Source of the DNA: Siphonodentalium dalli
Taxonomy: Eukaryota > Mollusca > Scaphopoda > Gadilida > Siphonodentaliidae
Assembly (NCBI GenBank): GCA_032622095.1
Contig: CP136069.1
Location: forward strand, 50,454,760-50,518,759
Length of the DNA: 64,000 nucleotides
Direction: 5' to 3'
Below the pieces are notes generated by a model. That model was not told the origin of the DNA and did not search any database. It was given only the letters and a program-made list of their open reading frames with translations. The position numbers were made by a program, and so were the translations under genes. Shown in pieces: positions 1-12,010 of the stretch. Position 1 is the first letter of the stretch, and every line of letters starts with the position of its first letter.

Positions 1-450
1 GTGGTCATGAGAGCATAGAATGCACATTTGTAGCGATTGTTTACTTTTCGAGTCGCCGGAGACCACATTTATTCGATGGCGAAGTTTGGGAACACCGCTT
101 CGGAATTGCAATCGAATCGGATTGCCTTTATGACAATACATGTTCTAGAATCGTTTTAAATAAGTGAAATTTACACCAGCAAGTACAGTTTAATAGTTTA
201 CAGGTGTGGTCTCTTGCTTTTGTGTAGTTGGAATGTCGGAAACAGCGATCGAATTGTGTGTGTTCATCTCGAACTTCCGGTCGGTCGCCCAATTTATTCT
301 CGACCCAAATTCCCATTTCGGTTAAAAGAGCAGCTGAGTCCAGACACAAATATCACTTGGGTAGTTTTACCATTTTAGTGTTTTTAATATAGTTTCTTTA
401 AAAAGAACTTGTTTAATCACCAACTAATATGCGGATTGTCGTAATTATAA
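1..450. other. No gene recognised
   Basis: AT-rich non-coding sequence. Short open frames here have no recognisable domain and no splice-supported continuation. Nothing repeat-like stands out apart from the inverted repeat that follows. Confidence 0.6.
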
Positions 451-560
451 GCAATCAACGTCGTTTTCGATGCATCTGTCGGCGTATAGAAGTGTCGGAT
501 GCCGAACTACATACTTTGTATAATTTCGCCGACAGATGCATCGAAAACGACGTTGATTGC
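451..560. repeat. Perfect 34-bp inverted repeat
   Basis: The arms 451-484 and 527-560 are exact reverse complements (left arm starts GCAATCAACGTCG), separated by a 42-bp loop. As RNA this would fold into a long perfect stem. It is probably the core of a small foldback/MITE. No clear target-site duplication was found outside the arms. Confidence 0.85.
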
Positions 561-889
561 ATATATGAACGCATTGAATAAGGGGGCGTGTCTACCGTAA
601 CACTATGGGGAAATCGGAAGAGATATCAGGTGTATGTAAATATACATGTATGACCTCTTCAATGAGACGTGATGCTAAGGCCAATAAAAAAAATACCTTC
701 GTTTCCAGTAACGGAGGGCAAAAAATTAGGGTAGGGAGGGTTTTTTTTTTTTTTTATTTTTTTTTTTTTAATTTCATGACGCACAAGGTAATAACAGCCC
801 TTTCTTAATGTATTGTAGATACAGATATACTATATAATAATGTATATAGTCTATCTAGATATAATATTGTAATGAACTTGCAAGGCACT
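561..889. other. No gene; poly-T tracts
   Basis: Contains two long T runs around 740-772. No coding signal was seen. Confidence 0.55.
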
Positions 890-1535
890 TTATTAGTCGA
901 GTTTTTTTCCAAAACTCGACTTATAGTTTGATGAGGGAGGGGGCGGGCGGCGTGTTTTGCTTATAACTCAACCGTTTATTGACGGATTAAATTTTTTTGG
1001 GTGTGTGAGTACATATCCATGCACGTAAGCTGCAGACAAAAAATCGGGTTCGTCCGCACATTTATTGCAGAGTTATGGCCCTTTGCCATTTTTCACTGAT
1101 TTTAGGCTCGTTAGCGCAACAACTTCAACAAACGTTATCTGATTCGATTGAAATTTGGGATATAGGTGTCTTCCAAGAATATCTCGGACGAGTTCGAAAA
1201 CCGGCCTGGTCCGATAAAATTTGATAGAGTTATGGCCCTTAATTAGTAATTTTTCACGAATTTTCAGCTCGTTAGCGCGATAACTTCAACAAACGTTATC
1301 CGATTTGATTGAAATTTGGTATATAGGTGTCTCCCAAGAATATCTCGGACAAGTTCGAAAACCGGCCTGGTCCGATAAAATTTGATGGAGTTATGGCCCT
1401 TAATTAGTCATTTTTCGATTTTACCTATTAATTAGTCTACCGATACTGATGCACACCAATTGGCGGTAGCCACCGAAAACAAGACACAGCATCTCTGATG
1501 CCACCTCTTGTTTTATATTCTTTTATTTAAGTTTT
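890..1535. repeat. Dispersed element with about 160-bp tandem units
   Basis: Opens with a small inverted repeat (GTCGAGTTTT ... AAAACTCGAC) and a G-rich stretch. Two tandem units follow that repeat phrases such as GAGTTATGGCCCTT and ATCTCGGACGAGTTCGAAAA about 162 bp apart. The same opening and unit type recur at 59231-60308, so this is a dispersed family. No protein-coding capacity was seen. Confidence 0.7.
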
Positions 1536-2499
1536 TATTTATCATATGGCCTGGCAATAACAGGAGTCAAGACTGCTTTGTACAAATCTTGCATTGGAGT
1601 GGCTGTCTTGAATCTTTTTGTCTTAGGGAAACTTTCACCACACCACATTGGACTCAAAAATACTAAGTCAATACCTCTATTAAACTGATATATACTTTAT
1701 TCTACATGTAGTTAGTTGAAATTATTATTTACAAATTATAGCCAGGACTATTATATATGATTGATTCTTGGTATAATTTAGTACATACATGTAGAATTAA
1801 GTAGTTATTCCGTAATAACATGTTGCGTTAAAGCATGAGTTCCCTGTACATGGTTCAGTGCCTAACTATCAGAAAATTGAACAACAGATTGTTGAGAATT
1901 TGTATGAAACAATCAATTGTCATATATGTCCAAAGCCATTTAATTTGTATTAATTAACACCCCCAAACGTTTCAAATTGAGTTAATAAACATACTCCAAC
2001 CCCATTAGTATAAAAAACTTTGGGTTTAAGTAGCCTCTTTTTGAGGAATTGTTATTTTTTATGTTTGTTAGACCACTATCCCTGGTTTGGTGTGTTTTGT
2101 GAGTGCGATTTTGCAAGTTAATGAGGCTAATGATTCATCGAATTGAAACCAGCAACTTAAACTAAGAGAAACTGGAAGAATAAAGTCAAGTTGGGAGAAT
2201 GAGATTTGGTAATTTTCAGACTGTAAATTGGGAACTTTGGAATTTTTTTATTTTGCAAATAAAAAGTTTACGTGGGGCCTTTTGGCGAGCAGGGGGGAGA
2301 GTTACCGGAAACAAAGCTATATTTTTTTTATGCCTAAGCCCAGATCAATTCATTGCAGCAATAACAGGTTTATTATATGACATGATTTTTATTTAAAAAG
2401 CACAATTAATTATGAAATGAAACCACATGTAGGCCACTAGTAACAAGAATAAAGAAGGAACCATTTTTGTATAATAAATCGTCCTGCTTTTTTACGGAC
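1536..2499. other. No feature recognised
   Basis: Unique-looking AT-rich sequence. No convincing ORF, repeat pair or RNA gene was found by eye. Confidence 0.5.
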
Positions 2500-3010
2500 A
2501 TGCGCAGTATGCGAGATAGAGAAGGGTGGTATGACATCGGATCAAACTGTAGCTGATCCGATGGTCAGGAAATGATCACTATACAATAGCGGTATTGGGT
2601 AAAGAAAAACGATAGTCATATAATAAATTAGTTTACCACCCCAAAATACAGATCAAGTTCGAATATAGGTTTCGTCCGCATGATCTTGACTGAGTTATGC
2701 CCCTTTTTCGACTTAGATTTTACCTGATATGCGGTTTCCGGATGATAATTGAATTGAGTGAACTGAACCAAATTTGGTATATAGACCAAGTTCAAATATG
2801 GGTTCTGTCTACATAATTTTGCATGTCAAGTTCAAATTTGAGTCCGATCCGACCATTTTTGCCAGAGTTCTAGGATTTTTTTGTCTGAAAATAGCTGAAA
2901 ATAAATATTTACAATTTTTTTTTTGGTTTTTCATTAAAAAATACCACACTTGAAGTATTTGTGATTTATTTTTGTTATTATTTCGTCTTAAGTCAAAGGT
3001 TTCAAACAAA
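2500..3010. repeat. Diverged copy of the GAGTTATGGCCC-type repeat
   Basis: Contains the phrases CAAGTTCGAATATAGG, GAGTTATGCCCC and GGTTTCCGGATGATAA, shared with 35000-37130. A short palindrome (CATCGGATC ... GATCCGATG) lies near 2536-2565. It is non-coding. Confidence 0.55.
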
Positions 3011-3617
3011 TGAATTAAACTTTTTTTTTTTTTTTTTTATTTAGATGTCTTTATTAATTCCTTAGATATATAAGGCATTATAAGCCACGTTTTTACATAG
3101 CCCATACACACCCACATGGCAGGGATACGGGCATTCTTTTTGTCTGAAATAAAAGGATTATTATATATTGTACAGATGTTGTTCCATAACGCCCTTATTG
3201 GTAATGGGTACCGCTACCGTAGTCTGCTCTACGTCATTGTGGGAAAATTAATACAAGTTACAACACACAGAGGCTCCATACACACGGCAAACAGTCCCTA
3301 TATTATTCTAGGACATATATAAACACTATATAGCAATATATGCCTTATGTATTGGACCCTATGTGTATGGCATTGCCCCCACTTTCTGTATAGGCGTGGT
3401 ATTTTTAAATACTAAATTAGTGACTAAGGAGTTAATAAAGAAGAAAACAAATATCAGATGCTTTGGTGTATCGGGAAGGATGGTGGGCTGCTACGTACGT
3501 ATAGATAGATAGTTTAGTCAAAGAGGTTGAAGGCGGTTGATGACAAAAACATCTCCATATATGATCAATACGTTCACGTTCATAAGTCCAATATAGGATC
3601 CAATATTGCCCATCTAT
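3011..3617. other. No gene recognised
   Basis: Includes a poly-T run near 3020-3040 and AT-rich sequence. No supported feature until the TIR element that starts at 3618. Confidence 0.45.
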
Positions 3618-3986
3618 GAGGGTGACGACCCCCCTTTTCGTACGCCGGATGCGGGGTCTGTTATGGCGTATTCCGGATGCCAGACCACCGTACGCCGGAT
3701 GCCGTCGGCCACATATATCGGATGCCGGATGCTTCCATTGATAATTTTCTTGACGTTAAACAGCAAAAACACAACGAAATTACGTCCGCTAATTTATATT
3801 TCTTTGCTCGGACACTTTATTTTCCACAATTTAGCTAATTTTACGTCTCGTTATCACATCTGACATATCTAAATATAATTGATGTCTGCTTGGCAATAAT
3901 TTTGAATATGTAATTAATTTTTATTAAATTTTGAAAAATGTAGTTAGAAGCCTGCATGCTACTTCAATTTAATAACACCATTAACA

Positions 3987-4075
3987 AGACAGTCAATGAC
4001 TGTGGAGACGTTCACCAAACTGTAAAGACTAGGAAGACTGGGACTCGGAAGACCATAAGAGTTAGTACTTGTCAT
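3987..4075. repeat. Dispersed repeat, inverted copy at about 25500-25590
   Basis: The segment containing 'agacagtcaatgactgtgg' and 'aggaagactgggactc' is found reverse-complemented at about 25500-25590 in Roquin intron 6. This marks a dispersed repeat pair. No further identification. Confidence 0.55.
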
Positions 4076-4319
4076 ATTCACTTAAATTAAAAACAAGTAG
4101 CCATAAAGAGGGACATAGCCTAGAGGGTCTCCGTTGAGCAGTGGGTGTCCACCTTGAAATATGGTCCAGATCCCCCAACCCCACATAGTCCATAGTCTGC
4201 TCCCTCTCAACTGAAGCAAACACACTCCCAAGTTCGTAAAATTCCTTTGCACATGTTGGAATAATACAACTGACACTTCAAGCTTTCCTAACTGTGACAA
4301 AGTTACAACCTGACATGCT

Positions 4320-4687
4320 CCCCTGTTTTAATGGTGGACCCCATTCAAACGAATTTTTATTACAACTCTCCATAGGCCATTTACACCAAATGCCATTTCT
4401 TGATTGGTCGAACCCATTTTAACAAATATGTAACCCAGTCCCAAGTAACACAATGATCCTCCATACTGGTTACTACATATAGGCTAAATATGACTGATGG
4501 CTCTTGAGGAGCGCCATTTTAAGAATTACTTTGGGGGGAAGAGTTATGTCAATGGTCGCACCCCTATTTGACCTGGTGAACCCATTTCAACAAATCTGAA
4601 CCCAGTCACCCAATGACTCTCTATACCAAATGTATACCAAATATGCCAAACGGTTCTTGAGAAGATGTTTTAAAAATGAAAGTGTCA
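4320..4687. repeat. Tandem/dispersed 'gtcacc-atttgaac' family
   Basis: Diverged units of about 165 bp with the recurring phrases GAGTTATGTC, 'tttgaccNNgtgaccNcatt', CAAATCTGAACCC and 'accaaatat'. Homologous units occur at 5182-5620, 6060-6400, 21300-21418, 24168-24420 and 29030-30060. Non-coding. Confidence 0.6.
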
Positions 4688-5181
4688 ATGACACTGTAAC
4701 TCAACTTGGAAAGGGAATAATTTCATGTGTTAAAGTCAATTGAGTTATTAGAAATGTGGAAAGTTGAAAGGCCTAGTTATGCAAAGAGTAAAATCTAAGA
4801 TGGCTGCTGGCAGCCATGTTTTTTTGCCGAATGACCCCAAAAATGATTAATTCCCATCTACATGTCATTGTTAACATCCGTAACAAATTTCATGAAGATC
4901 TGACCAAAGATACGACCGGTAGCGCGTGTCAAAGGATTTAGTCATGCAAAGAGTAAAATCCAAGATGGCTGCTGGCGGCCATGTTTTTTTGCCGAATGAT
5001 CCCATAATGACTCGTTCCCATCTACATGTTAATGTCAACATTCATGACAAATTTCATAAAGGTCAGACCAAAGGTATGACCTGTAGCCCGCGGGGAAGGA
5101 AATTGTTGACGGACACATGGACACAAGGACGACGGACGCCAATCCATGGCAATAGCTCAAACTTACAAAGTAAGTTGAGCT
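4688..5181 (-). mobile_element. Short (2-unit) copy of the GTTGAGCT-ended element
   Basis: Bounded by AACTCAACTTGG at the left and AAGTAAGTTGAGCTA at the right. It carries two internal units with 'aagatggctgctggc' and 'gccatgtttttttgccgaatga'. Relative to the large array at 30431-34019 it is in inverse orientation, and it has two units where that array has about 21. It therefore gives a baseline structure for the family. Confidence 0.65.
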
Positions 5182-6400
5182 AATAACTGATGAGGGAAAG
5201 AATTATGTCACTGGCTCTGACCAATTCTGAATCCTAGTCACCCATACCAAATATAAGCTGAATAGGTCTTATGGTTCTTGATAGGAAGACATTTTAAGAA
5301 TTACAATGGATGGCCAAGTTACGTCCCTGGCTCCGCCCTTATTTGACCAGGTGACCTTATTTTAACACATCTGTATCCCCGTCACCCAAAAACCTTCCAT
5401 ACCAATTATAAGGTAAATAGTCCCGATGATTCTTGAGATGTTTTAAGAATTACTATGGATGGAAAGAGTTAGGTCCCTAGATTCTTGAGAAGATGTTTTA
5501 AGAATTGCTATGGATGGAAAGAGTTAGGTTCCTAGCTATGCCACTTTTTTGACCATGTGACCCCCATTTGAACAGAACTGAATCCCAGCCACCTAGGGAC
5601 CATCCACACAAAATATGTCTCAATTCTTCATCTCAGGTAAGCTAAGAAAATGCCTCCATCTTTCTCATCCAGTTTCCGATATGTAATCGCCTGAGAAAAC
5701 AGGTATTTAGTTTTACTGGCCTAACTGTCAGATTCACCATTCACACTTGGCCTTGGGAGTGGAGTTGTTATCATAAGCAGGGTAATTTATATACAAACTC
5801 TCTTACAGGCAGAGAAATTTAGGCTATTAATCAATGCTGTCATTCCAAACAGATTTTGTTAACACTGCCATTTCATTTATTACTTTATAATCAATGTGAC
5901 TTCTATATGGTTTAAGCATGTTCTCGATTTTAGACTGATTTAAACCAAATTTTGTTGTCACCCTGGTGGATGTTATAATGGTGTTATTTTTTTTTAAATT
6001 GAGCCTGATTGAGCAAGAAATTAATCTCAATTAAAGTAAAAAAAATATTTTATTTTTTTTAAGAGTTGTGTTCCTGGCCCGCCCACATTTGACCCAGTGA
6101 CCTCATTTGAACAAATCTGAACCCCAGTCACACAAGGATCATTCAAACCAAATATGAACCCATTTGGCCAGATGGTATTTGAGAAGATGCTTAAAAGAAT
6201 TACTATGGAGGGAAAGAGTTATGGCCCTGGCTTCGCAACTATTTGACCCAGTGACCTCATTTGAACAAATCTGAATGTGAGTCACATAAGGAACATCCAC
6301 ACCAAATATGAACTCATTCGGTCCATTGGTTCCAGAGGAGAAGATGTTCAAAGAATTGTTGACGGACGGACGGACGGTGGACGGATGGACGTACTGGCCA
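5182..6400. repeat. Diverged tandem repeats (same family as 4320-4687)
   Basis: Several decayed units containing TTTAAGAATTACTATGG and AAAGAGTTA, interrupted by unrelated AT-rich sequence around 5625-6060. It ends in a GACGGACGGACGGACGG tetranucleotide tract at 6362-6390. Small open frames here are repeat-derived and have no protein homology that I recognise. Confidence 0.55.
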
Positions 6401-6718
6401 AAGTATACTTGTGGGGTGACTGCACATACCCATGAATACTTGTGGGGTGCGATCTTTTGTTTGAGTAAATTGTGGGGTGCAACCCACAACTGACGATTTT
6501 TTAAAGAGCGTATTTTTAAAGAGCGGGACCATGAGTGCCCGTGCCTCACAAATGCTTCAATAATTAATCACTGATCAAATTGCATGATATTGCGAGTGTG
6601 ACATGATGAGGTGTTTGTAAACATGAATTATTATAATCTTAACTCCTAGAGTTATGTGAAATCATAACATTGTTAGATTTATTATACTATACTGCACATG
6701 TATAATGCTATACGTTTG

Positions 6719-7177
6719 TTAAAGGTACTCAACCCGAATCAACGCTCGCAAATTACTATTTCCTTGGCTTCGGGGGGGGGGGGGGGGGGGGGGGGGGGGT
6801 AAAACATTTGATTCGAGTCGAGGAACCCATCCATCACAGCTCAGAGTGATCAAATATCGATGTTTGAAATCTATTATTTTAGGTGGCCCAATAGACAGTC
6901 AAAGAGAATAATTTCATTGACCAAATTGCGGGTTTAAGATGGATAACTCTAAAATCAAGTGGCTTTTTGTGTTAGATATTTGACAAACCGGCAAAATTTC
7001 GTTGAACAAAATGTTGATAAATAACAGGTTTTGTGGAATTTTATACTATAGATGATTGTGCTTTTCGTTATATTTGGGCAATTATTAGATTCTAATAACT
7101 GAAGCGGCATTTCAAAATATGTTGTCGTTCTTGTTGGAATGTGATGATATGGAGACCCTCTGATTGAGTACCTTTAA
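6719..7177. mobile_element. TTAA-flanked MITE, copy A
   Basis: Starts TTAAAGGTACTCAACCCG and ends TGATTGAGTACCTTTAA, so TTAA flanks an AGGTACTCA terminal inverted repeat. This fits TTAA-targeting superfamilies (piggyBac or Kolobok). Copy B starts only 9 bp further on. It contains the 28-base G run at 6772-6799. Non-coding. Confidence 0.7.
6772..6799 (+). repeat. 28-nt poly-G homopolymer
   Basis: An uninterrupted G run inside MITE copy A. The related copy B has only five G at the equivalent place, so the run expanded in this copy or its length is a sequencing or assembly error. It has G-quadruplex potential. Confidence 0.8.
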
Positions 7178-7186
7178 TTTGAAATA

Positions 7187-7674
7187 TTAAAGGTACTCAA
7201 CCCGATAAAACTCCTCTCAATTACTATTTCAATGGCTTCGGGGGTCAAAAATATTTGATTCGAGTCGAGGAAGTCACCCATCAAAGCTCAGATTTGTTAG
7301 ATATCGATTTTAGAAATCTATTATTTTTCATTATCGGGAATTCTTTCTGGCCCAGAAGATGGTCAAAAATTCGTTATTATTACCCACTTGATTATAGAGT
7401 TATCCATCCTTGTCTGTTTGAATAGAATTTTGGCGTAATATCTCGAGCAGGTTACCAAATTGACGGCAGTTATAAGTACTCATCTCGAGAACATAAGAAT
7501 TTTCAAAAATCAATATCTAATAACTCTGAGCTTTGTTTGATGGGTTCCTCGACTCGAATCAAATATTTTTTACCCCCAAAGCCAAAGAAATAGTAATATA
7601 GGACCCTCTGATCGGATTGTTGTTGTTGGAATCTGTTGGGATGGGGACCCTCTTTACGGGTTGAGTACCTTTAA
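7187..7674. mobile_element. TTAA-flanked MITE, copy B
   Basis: TTAA + AGGTACTCAACCCG at the left and ACGGGTTGAGTACCT + TTAA at the right. Subterminal sequences are inverted copies of each other ('gattcgagtcgagg' / 'cctcgactcgaatc'). Further copies lie at 37500-37833 and 61662-62140. Confidence 0.75.
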
Positions 7675-7889
7675 ATATTAAAAAGATGTTAGTTTTCTAT
7701 TTGCGTGTCCCTGGTGTTCAATACTACCGTGTACGACCATGAACGGTCACCCAAGATTAGCTAGGTGGTTTCCGCACATGCCACTACAACTTCGCCTCAT
7801 TCAGTATATTATACCACTCCTGTCATTTGGAACATGGTTTATGCCTTTCACCCCCACCCAATACGCCCTATCATGTCATTAATTCGCGG

Positions 7890-8120
7890 CCTTATTAGAT
7901 CCACCATGCAGGTCCGGTTCCGTGGTATCAGAAATTCTTCCATGCAGCCCGGTTGTTTTATTGCTACAGATCAAAGTTCTGGAGTAGCATTTCCATATAT
8001 GGAGGTTTTGAATATTCATGACTTCCATTTATGTCATATATGGAAATGCTACTGCAAAACTTTGAACTGTAGCACTAAAACCACGGAACCGGACCTGGCG
8101 GATCCAATATGGCCGCGAGT
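7890..8120. repeat. Inverted-repeat element
   Basis: The left arm includes GGTCCGGTTCCGTGGT and 'agcatttccatatatgg'. The right arm carries their complements (ACCACGGAACCGGACC, 'ccatatatggaaatgct'). A 120-codon open frame across 7765-8127 is explained by this fold and is not a gene. Confidence 0.75.
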
Positions 8121-8409
8121 AAGTTAGACAGGGCGTATATATGTATGATATGAGATCATACATTTAGTATTTTATTAAAAGTTTAATCTTTCCGTAAAGC
8201 TGTTAAATCAAATCATTACTAGCCAATACGGAGACTAATTCCAATACCTCATGCCAACGTTCACTTCGTTCCCGAGTCTGTTTTCAATAAATTTAATCAA
8301 ATAGTATTCCGGATGCCGCCTCTCTGTTATGGCGTATTCCGGATGCCGGTGTCCATTTTAAGCCGGATGCTGGATGCCAGGGGGAGGGGGGTCGTCACCC
8401 TCATCTATT

Positions 8410-9600
8410 AGAATATGTATCATTATCCAGAAAAAAACAATCAACTTTTCAGTAGTTTGTTGCAAATCTTATGAAGGCTGTCAATGTCGGCTTCTTGGGT
8501 ATTTTAAATTTGCATCTAAATATGAAATATCTTATAAGCATGAAGGTGAAATTGGCGGCATTTCTGGAGTGAGTAATACCAAATATTGCTATTTGTTCAG
8601 TGATCTTAAAACTCAGCTTTTCTGAAACTTCACTCCAGAAAGAATTTGTAACGTTGCATCTCCAAAATAAATGTGTTATAGTTTCGTTCTCGCTGTCACA
8701 AAAATCACAGAGTTTGGGGGTAGAAAATTTTGATACTAATGAATTTGTACCTAATATTTTGTGTATTATTTTAAATTGAAACCATATGAGTTTCACCTCA
8801 ATTTTGCCACAATTGAATGGTGCAGACGCCACCTTATTCCAATTGATGTCACTGTAAGCAAACTCAGGCCATTTGTTCGCGAGATAGCTCAAACTAGTGG
8901 TAGGTTTGGTACTGTGTCGTAAAAACTGGTGACCCTTATTGTTCATAATTATCCTGAATTCTTCAGGCATTGTCGGTCTATGTGTTTGACTATCATTCGT
9001 CTTGAGATGTCCCAAGTAGAAAAGTAAGCTTGTATACGTTTTGTTATTCCAATATAATAAATATAATCTGGATTAAAAGAGAATCTTTTACTAAAATTCG
9101 CAAAACTTTAAATATTCCCATTTTGGTCAAAAAAATCCAAGAATGTTTGAACCCCCTGTTCTTCCCACGTTTTGATATATATACATGTAGTGCAATGGTC
9201 TATGGTTATTGATTTATGATACCAGATCGATTTACATAGAACATCTTCTTTACCAAAAGTTGTAGCTACTTTAGCAGTAAAGGCCATCCAGGCTATAATA
9301 ACTTCTGACCAAAAAGTATATTTTGATATTTTCCTGACTACTCTAGAGATGAAGTCTTCATTACAAAACTTGAGAGAGATATTTTTTATTTGTGTGATGT
9401 GACTAAAAAAGCGTGCCGAGAATGAATTCGCGAGCATAATCCTTCTTACCCAAGAAACCTTCATTGATGCTATGTGTGTTTGAATGTCAACCATTTTCAG
9501 TCCCCACTCCGAGTAGTCCATTGTTATTTGTTGTCTCTGAATTAAACCTTGCCCCACTCTACTCCAGAAATGGGCGTATTATCTATTATGCCACGCCCCG
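8410..9600 (-). pseudogene. 5'-truncated Tx1/L1-like LINE remnant
   Basis: The minus strand encodes the C-terminal part of a non-LTR retrotransposon polyprotein in two pieces, 9557-9108 and 9015-8449. The first piece has the thumb-like pattern 'EWGLKMVDIQTHIASMKVSW'. The second has the zinc-binding zf-RVT pattern C-x2-C ... H-x4-C (CDFCDSENETITHLFWRC) typical of L1/Tx1-type proteins. A frame break near 9020-9110 and the missing reverse-transcriptase core show a dead, 5'-truncated copy. The right end of the 3618-8402 element abuts its 3' side. Confidence 0.75.
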
Positions 9601-11334
9601 ACGGCATGCTCTTGTTAAATTTTACATTTGGGTACCCAGCTTTACGAAAGCATGAATTACAATATTGTCTTCTACAGCTTTTTCTACGGCAATGCCTTTG
9701 CCATGGCTAATATTGAGGTCTGACTGTAGTGTGTCTGGTGTGTCCCAATGTGTGCTGGATGGCTAAATCCTCTGATTGACTTGGAGTGGTTTAACAAGGA
9801 AGATCTGACATAGTATTAGTAGTAATCCCATACACGTTTTTAACATTTTTTTATTAACGTTCAGAGAGCTTAATCCTTTGATGGACTTATGGTGGCGGTT
9901 GAGCATATGAGGTATGTCCTTGGTAATCCGCTAACATAATCCATGTGACAATCAAAACACTGGTCATCTGGGGGGATGACATTGCATTCGGGTAGCAAAC
10001 TGGGTTTTAAAAGTGATGAAAGGATACAAACATGTAGATTCAAAGTAAAAAATGTATACATGTATATCTTGACCGAATATTTACTACAGTACACTGACAC
10101 TGTAGTGTTGTGGATTGTGATCCAGATCCTCACACCAAAATAACTTGATAGTTAAGTTCAGGTATGTGTACTTAGTCTACTGACTGCCCCTTTAAATCTC
10201 ATGTTTTAATTATCAACAGTTGATTCAAGATTGTTAAAAAAAAGTTTGTGTTATAAAAATGTTTTAATCAAAATTATTTTTTTCTTCTTAGTATCTGCAA
10301 GCTACAAGCCCAAATTCCTATATAAAAGTTGGAAAAGCCTGACAAACTTTTTGTCCCGTTAGTCACGATTTTGGATGTCCCGTTAGTCACGTCACTGTTT
10401 GTTTATTGTTTCGCAGTCAGAAGGTGGTGCATTATCTGTATCAGTCCAGAGAGTGAGGGTTGAAACTTGTCAGCATTTGAGATAAAACATTTGTTTATTT
10501 CCAGTGGTTTAGATAAATTTGTACACCCCCTTAGAGATATAAAATATCACGTCCGCTTTCTGTCCCGTTAGTCACGGTCTGTTTCTAGACCTCACGGTCT
10601 GTTTCTAGACCGTATCGTACAAAAGATTAAGCCGAAACCATCGATCTACCATCAGTAAAATATAGATCCCATGTAGTACCCATAACATCATGAAAAATTA
10701 ACAATTGTATGATAGTAAGCTCAGGGCAACCCAAAAATGGCAACAGGTTGTTCTGTTAGTCACTATGGAATTGCTCAACAAATACTCATGCCAAAATAAG
10801 TTATTTTCATTAATTTGAGATCCAAATAGTCAACACAGGGTCTTTGTTGTAAACAAAGAACAAACAGTGACACACATTGTCATAATGTTTATGCCCTATA
10901 ATTTGTCCCGAATGAAGTAGTACATGTTTACATACATGTACAATTTGTATTTACATTTCTGAGTAGTTCAACCGTTGTGTTCCCTGAAATGGTACAGTAG
11001 AGTACATGTAGATGTGATTGGAATTTTCGACAATTTTAGTTCATTGGTACATTCTTCCAATGGGGATACTGTTTGGATACTAACTGATTGGTTGTATTCA
11101 ATGACATTAGTCCACAATATGTCTTTAATTATTAAGAACTGCGGAAAAGATGGCAATTCCCAGAAACTTTTTTTTAATATACCGGGGGTACATGTAATAG
11201 TTTAGTTTTAACTTTCTCTGTATCCCCAAATTGGCAGATGACACATTGTATAATCAGGGTTCCCAATGAGTGCACATCACCATCTTCACCAGATCTGCGA
11301 AGTTGGGAATTTAAATCTGAGTCTAAGTCTATCA
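9601..11334. other. No gene; minor repeats
   Basis: No coding signal. The motif TGTCCCGTTAGTCACG occurs three times (about 10352, 10378 and 10561), and 'tcacggtctgtttctagac' is duplicated in tandem near 10572-10610. Otherwise AT-rich and unremarkable. Confidence 0.5.
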
Positions 11335-11455
11335 TAGCAGATGAGGTCATGCTGAATGAGGTCCCCAGATGATGAATTTGGTGATCAATGCTAGCCCACT
11401 GTGTGGGGTAGCGTCACTAAATTAACCCTCTTGGGACCTCATTCTGTAAATGTTT
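11335..11455. repeat. GAATGAGGTCC foldback MITE, diverged copy
   Basis: Left arm GAATGAGGTCCCCAGATG and right arm 'ttgggacctcattc' enclose a core with 'ggggtagcgtcactaaatt'. One of at least ten copies of this family in the window. Confidence 0.7.
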
Positions 11456-11529
11456 GGCACTATATTTTCAGGTCTGAGAATGAGGTTTACAAACTATTTA
11501 AACACTTCGACTAATTCCAATCCTGCAAA

Positions 11530-11912
11530 TAGTGTGTCTGTCATTTGCAGAATTAGGTCCTCAGAGGGTGAGGTGAATTTATTGACGCTATCCTGCACAG
11601 AGGGCTAGCGTCATCAAATTCACCCTCCACGAACCTCACTTCGCTTAGGCCTCAACTGCAATGGGAGACCTAGAATCAGATTGAATTTCCCCAGTTGAAG
11701 TTGGTGATGTTCACCTCGATTATGCATTTAATTTTCTGCAAATTATCAGATATGGAAACTTCCCAGAAGGAAAAAAGTAACTAAAAACAATGTTAATTTG
11801 AGACTATAGATACTTCCCATAAAATGAGGCCTATTCAGAATGACGTCCCCAGATGGTGAATTTGGTAACACATCACTAAATTTCCCTCTGGGGACCTCAT
11901 TCTTAAAATGAC
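11530..11912. mobile_element. GAATGAGGTCC foldback MITE, full-length copy
   Basis: Starts GTGTCTGTCATTTGCAG and carries a palindromic about 100-bp terminal block at each end (11550-11650 and 11838-11912) joined by about 190 bp. Its right end lies about 26 nt upstream of the exon 1 splice acceptor. Confidence 0.7.
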
Positions 11913-11938
11913 ACCAAACATCCTGTTTTTTTCCACAG

Positions 11939-12010
11939 ATAATGGTAAAAGAGATGAGGCAGTACTAATACTAATAGCTAAATATACTGTTGAGAATCAA
12001 GTCATCCATC
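11939..12010 (+). other. Roquin 5' UTR part of first coding exon
   Basis: A pyrimidine-rich acceptor (TGTTTTTTTCCACAG) ends at 11938, so the first coding exon is probably preceded by a spliced 5' UTR exon. Within the UTR an ATG at 11942 opens an 8-codon reading frame in the main frame that stops at TAA 11966-11968. This shows the coding start must lie downstream, at 12011. Confidence 0.6.

Larger units (their letters stand above)
3618..8402. mobile_element. Candidate 4.8-kb TIR transposon, non-autonomous
   Basis: The left end starts GAGGGTGACGACCCCCC and the right end is its reverse complement. ATCTAT flanks both sides (3612-3617 and 8403-8408). Near both ends the motif CGGATGCC / GCCGGATGC is repeated several times and 'ctgttatggcgtattccgg' occurs, in opposite orientation at the two ends. 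The exact border is ambiguous (the flanks CATCTATG/CATCTATT would also fit an 8-bp duplication with one mismatch). No transposase-like ORF is present. The interior is filled with other repeats, so it may be a composite of nested insertions. Superfamily not assigned. Confidence 0.5.

Noticed and set aside
6139-6549. 136-codon minus-strand frame
   Set aside because: Overlaps dispersed repeats and a TCCG tract. No recognisable content.
7765-8127. 120-codon open frame on the + strand
   Set aside because: It lies across an inverted repeat whose arms explain the sequence. There are no domain or splice signals.
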